From positions 1 through 5,747 of the forward strand of contig JABMRN010000126.1 of NCBI GenBank assembly GCA_013202515.1: a stretch of 5,747 nt of DNA, given 5' to 3'. Below are positions 5,728-5,747 of the stretch, one piece after another. The position numbers were made by a program, and so were the translations under genes. This stretch comes from Candidatus Omnitrophota bacterium. Its GTDB lineage: Bacteria; Omnitrophota; Gorgyraeia; JABMRN01. Every line of letters begins with the position of its first letter. The first letter of the stretch is position 1. A model generated the notes under the pieces. That model searched no databases. It was not told the DNA's origin and saw nothing but the letters and a program-made list of their open reading frames with translations.

Positions 5728-5747
5728 AGGTCAAGCCAATCGACAGA
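5728..5747 (-). rRNA. rrl: 23S ribosomal RNA, extreme 3' end (partial)
   Basis: The last bases of the window read TCTGTCGATTGGCTTGACC on the minus strand. This resembles the usual end of bacterial 23S rRNA (a TCGA-GGCTTGACC type 3' strand of the terminal helix), and it sits at the right distance before 5S. Only about 20 nt are present, so the call depends on this match and on position. The end coordinate is approximate. Confidence 0.75.

Noticed and set aside
1..5747. CRISPR array, toxin-antitoxin pair, complete insertion sequence or riboswitch
   Set aside because: No regularly spaced direct repeats of CRISPR size, no transposase gene, no unexplained small gene pair and no recognisable riboswitch core were found. 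Nearly all bases are taken by the listed genes.

Overview
The window is a compact block of genes that all lie on the minus strand, so transcription runs from high to low coordinates. In that direction it holds the 3' tip of a 23S rRNA, a 5S rRNA, the ribosomal protein genes rplM (uL13) and rpsI (uS9), then the arginine genes argC, argJ, argB, argD and the first codons of argF. The base composition is moderately AT-rich, the spacers are short, and Shine-Dalgarno-type sites precede most genes, so this is clearly bacterial. The order rplM-rpsI-argCJBD-argF and the short GGGACAGGTT-type inverted repeat remind me of uncultured lineages such as Omnitrophota or delta-proteobacteria-like groups. That placement is a low-confidence inference, because no phylogenetic marker was compared.

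Region 5474-5747 holds the end of an rRNA operon: the last ~20 nt of 23S, a ~58 nt spacer with nothing recognisable, 5S, and an 85-nt gap before rplM. Most of that gap is a perfect 10-bp inverted repeat with a 26-nt loop. No U-tract follows the hairpin on either strand, so I see no intrinsic terminator separating 5S from rplM. Region 4569-5473 is the usual rplM-rpsI pair. Region 4433-4568 is the main control region of the window. A strong intrinsic terminator ends rpsI. Built into its 3' arm, U-tract and following bases is a near-perfect sigma70 promoter, TTGACA-17-TATACT, that should drive the arginine operon. Four CGTC repeats lie around and downstream of the predicted start site, followed by a TTG start codon for argC.

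Region 1-4432 is a tightly coupled arginine operon. ArgJ transfers acetyl from N-acetylornithine to glutamate, ArgB phosphorylates N-acetylglutamate, ArgC reduces the acyl phosphate, ArgD transaminates the semialdehyde to N-acetylornithine, and ArgF would carbamoylate the ornithine released by ArgJ. This is the acetyl-recycling form of the pathway. ArgB carries an N-terminal helix and a C-terminal GIGT region typical of arginine-inhibited kinases. Gene junctions are a 1-nt overlap (argC/argJ), a 6-nt gap (argJ/argB), a 30-nt gap (argB/argD) and a 4-nt ATGA overlap (argD/argF).

The oddest point is in argF. Its N-terminus is correct for 22 codons, then the recognisable ornithine carbamoyltransferase sequence continues in the -1 frame. 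The switch is exactly at A AAA AAG, the same heptamer used for -1 frameshifting in E. coli dnaX. A homopolymer sequencing error or a real mutation is the simplest explanation, but the coincidence deserves a check. I found no wholly new system, CRISPR array, complete insertion sequence or tRNA here.
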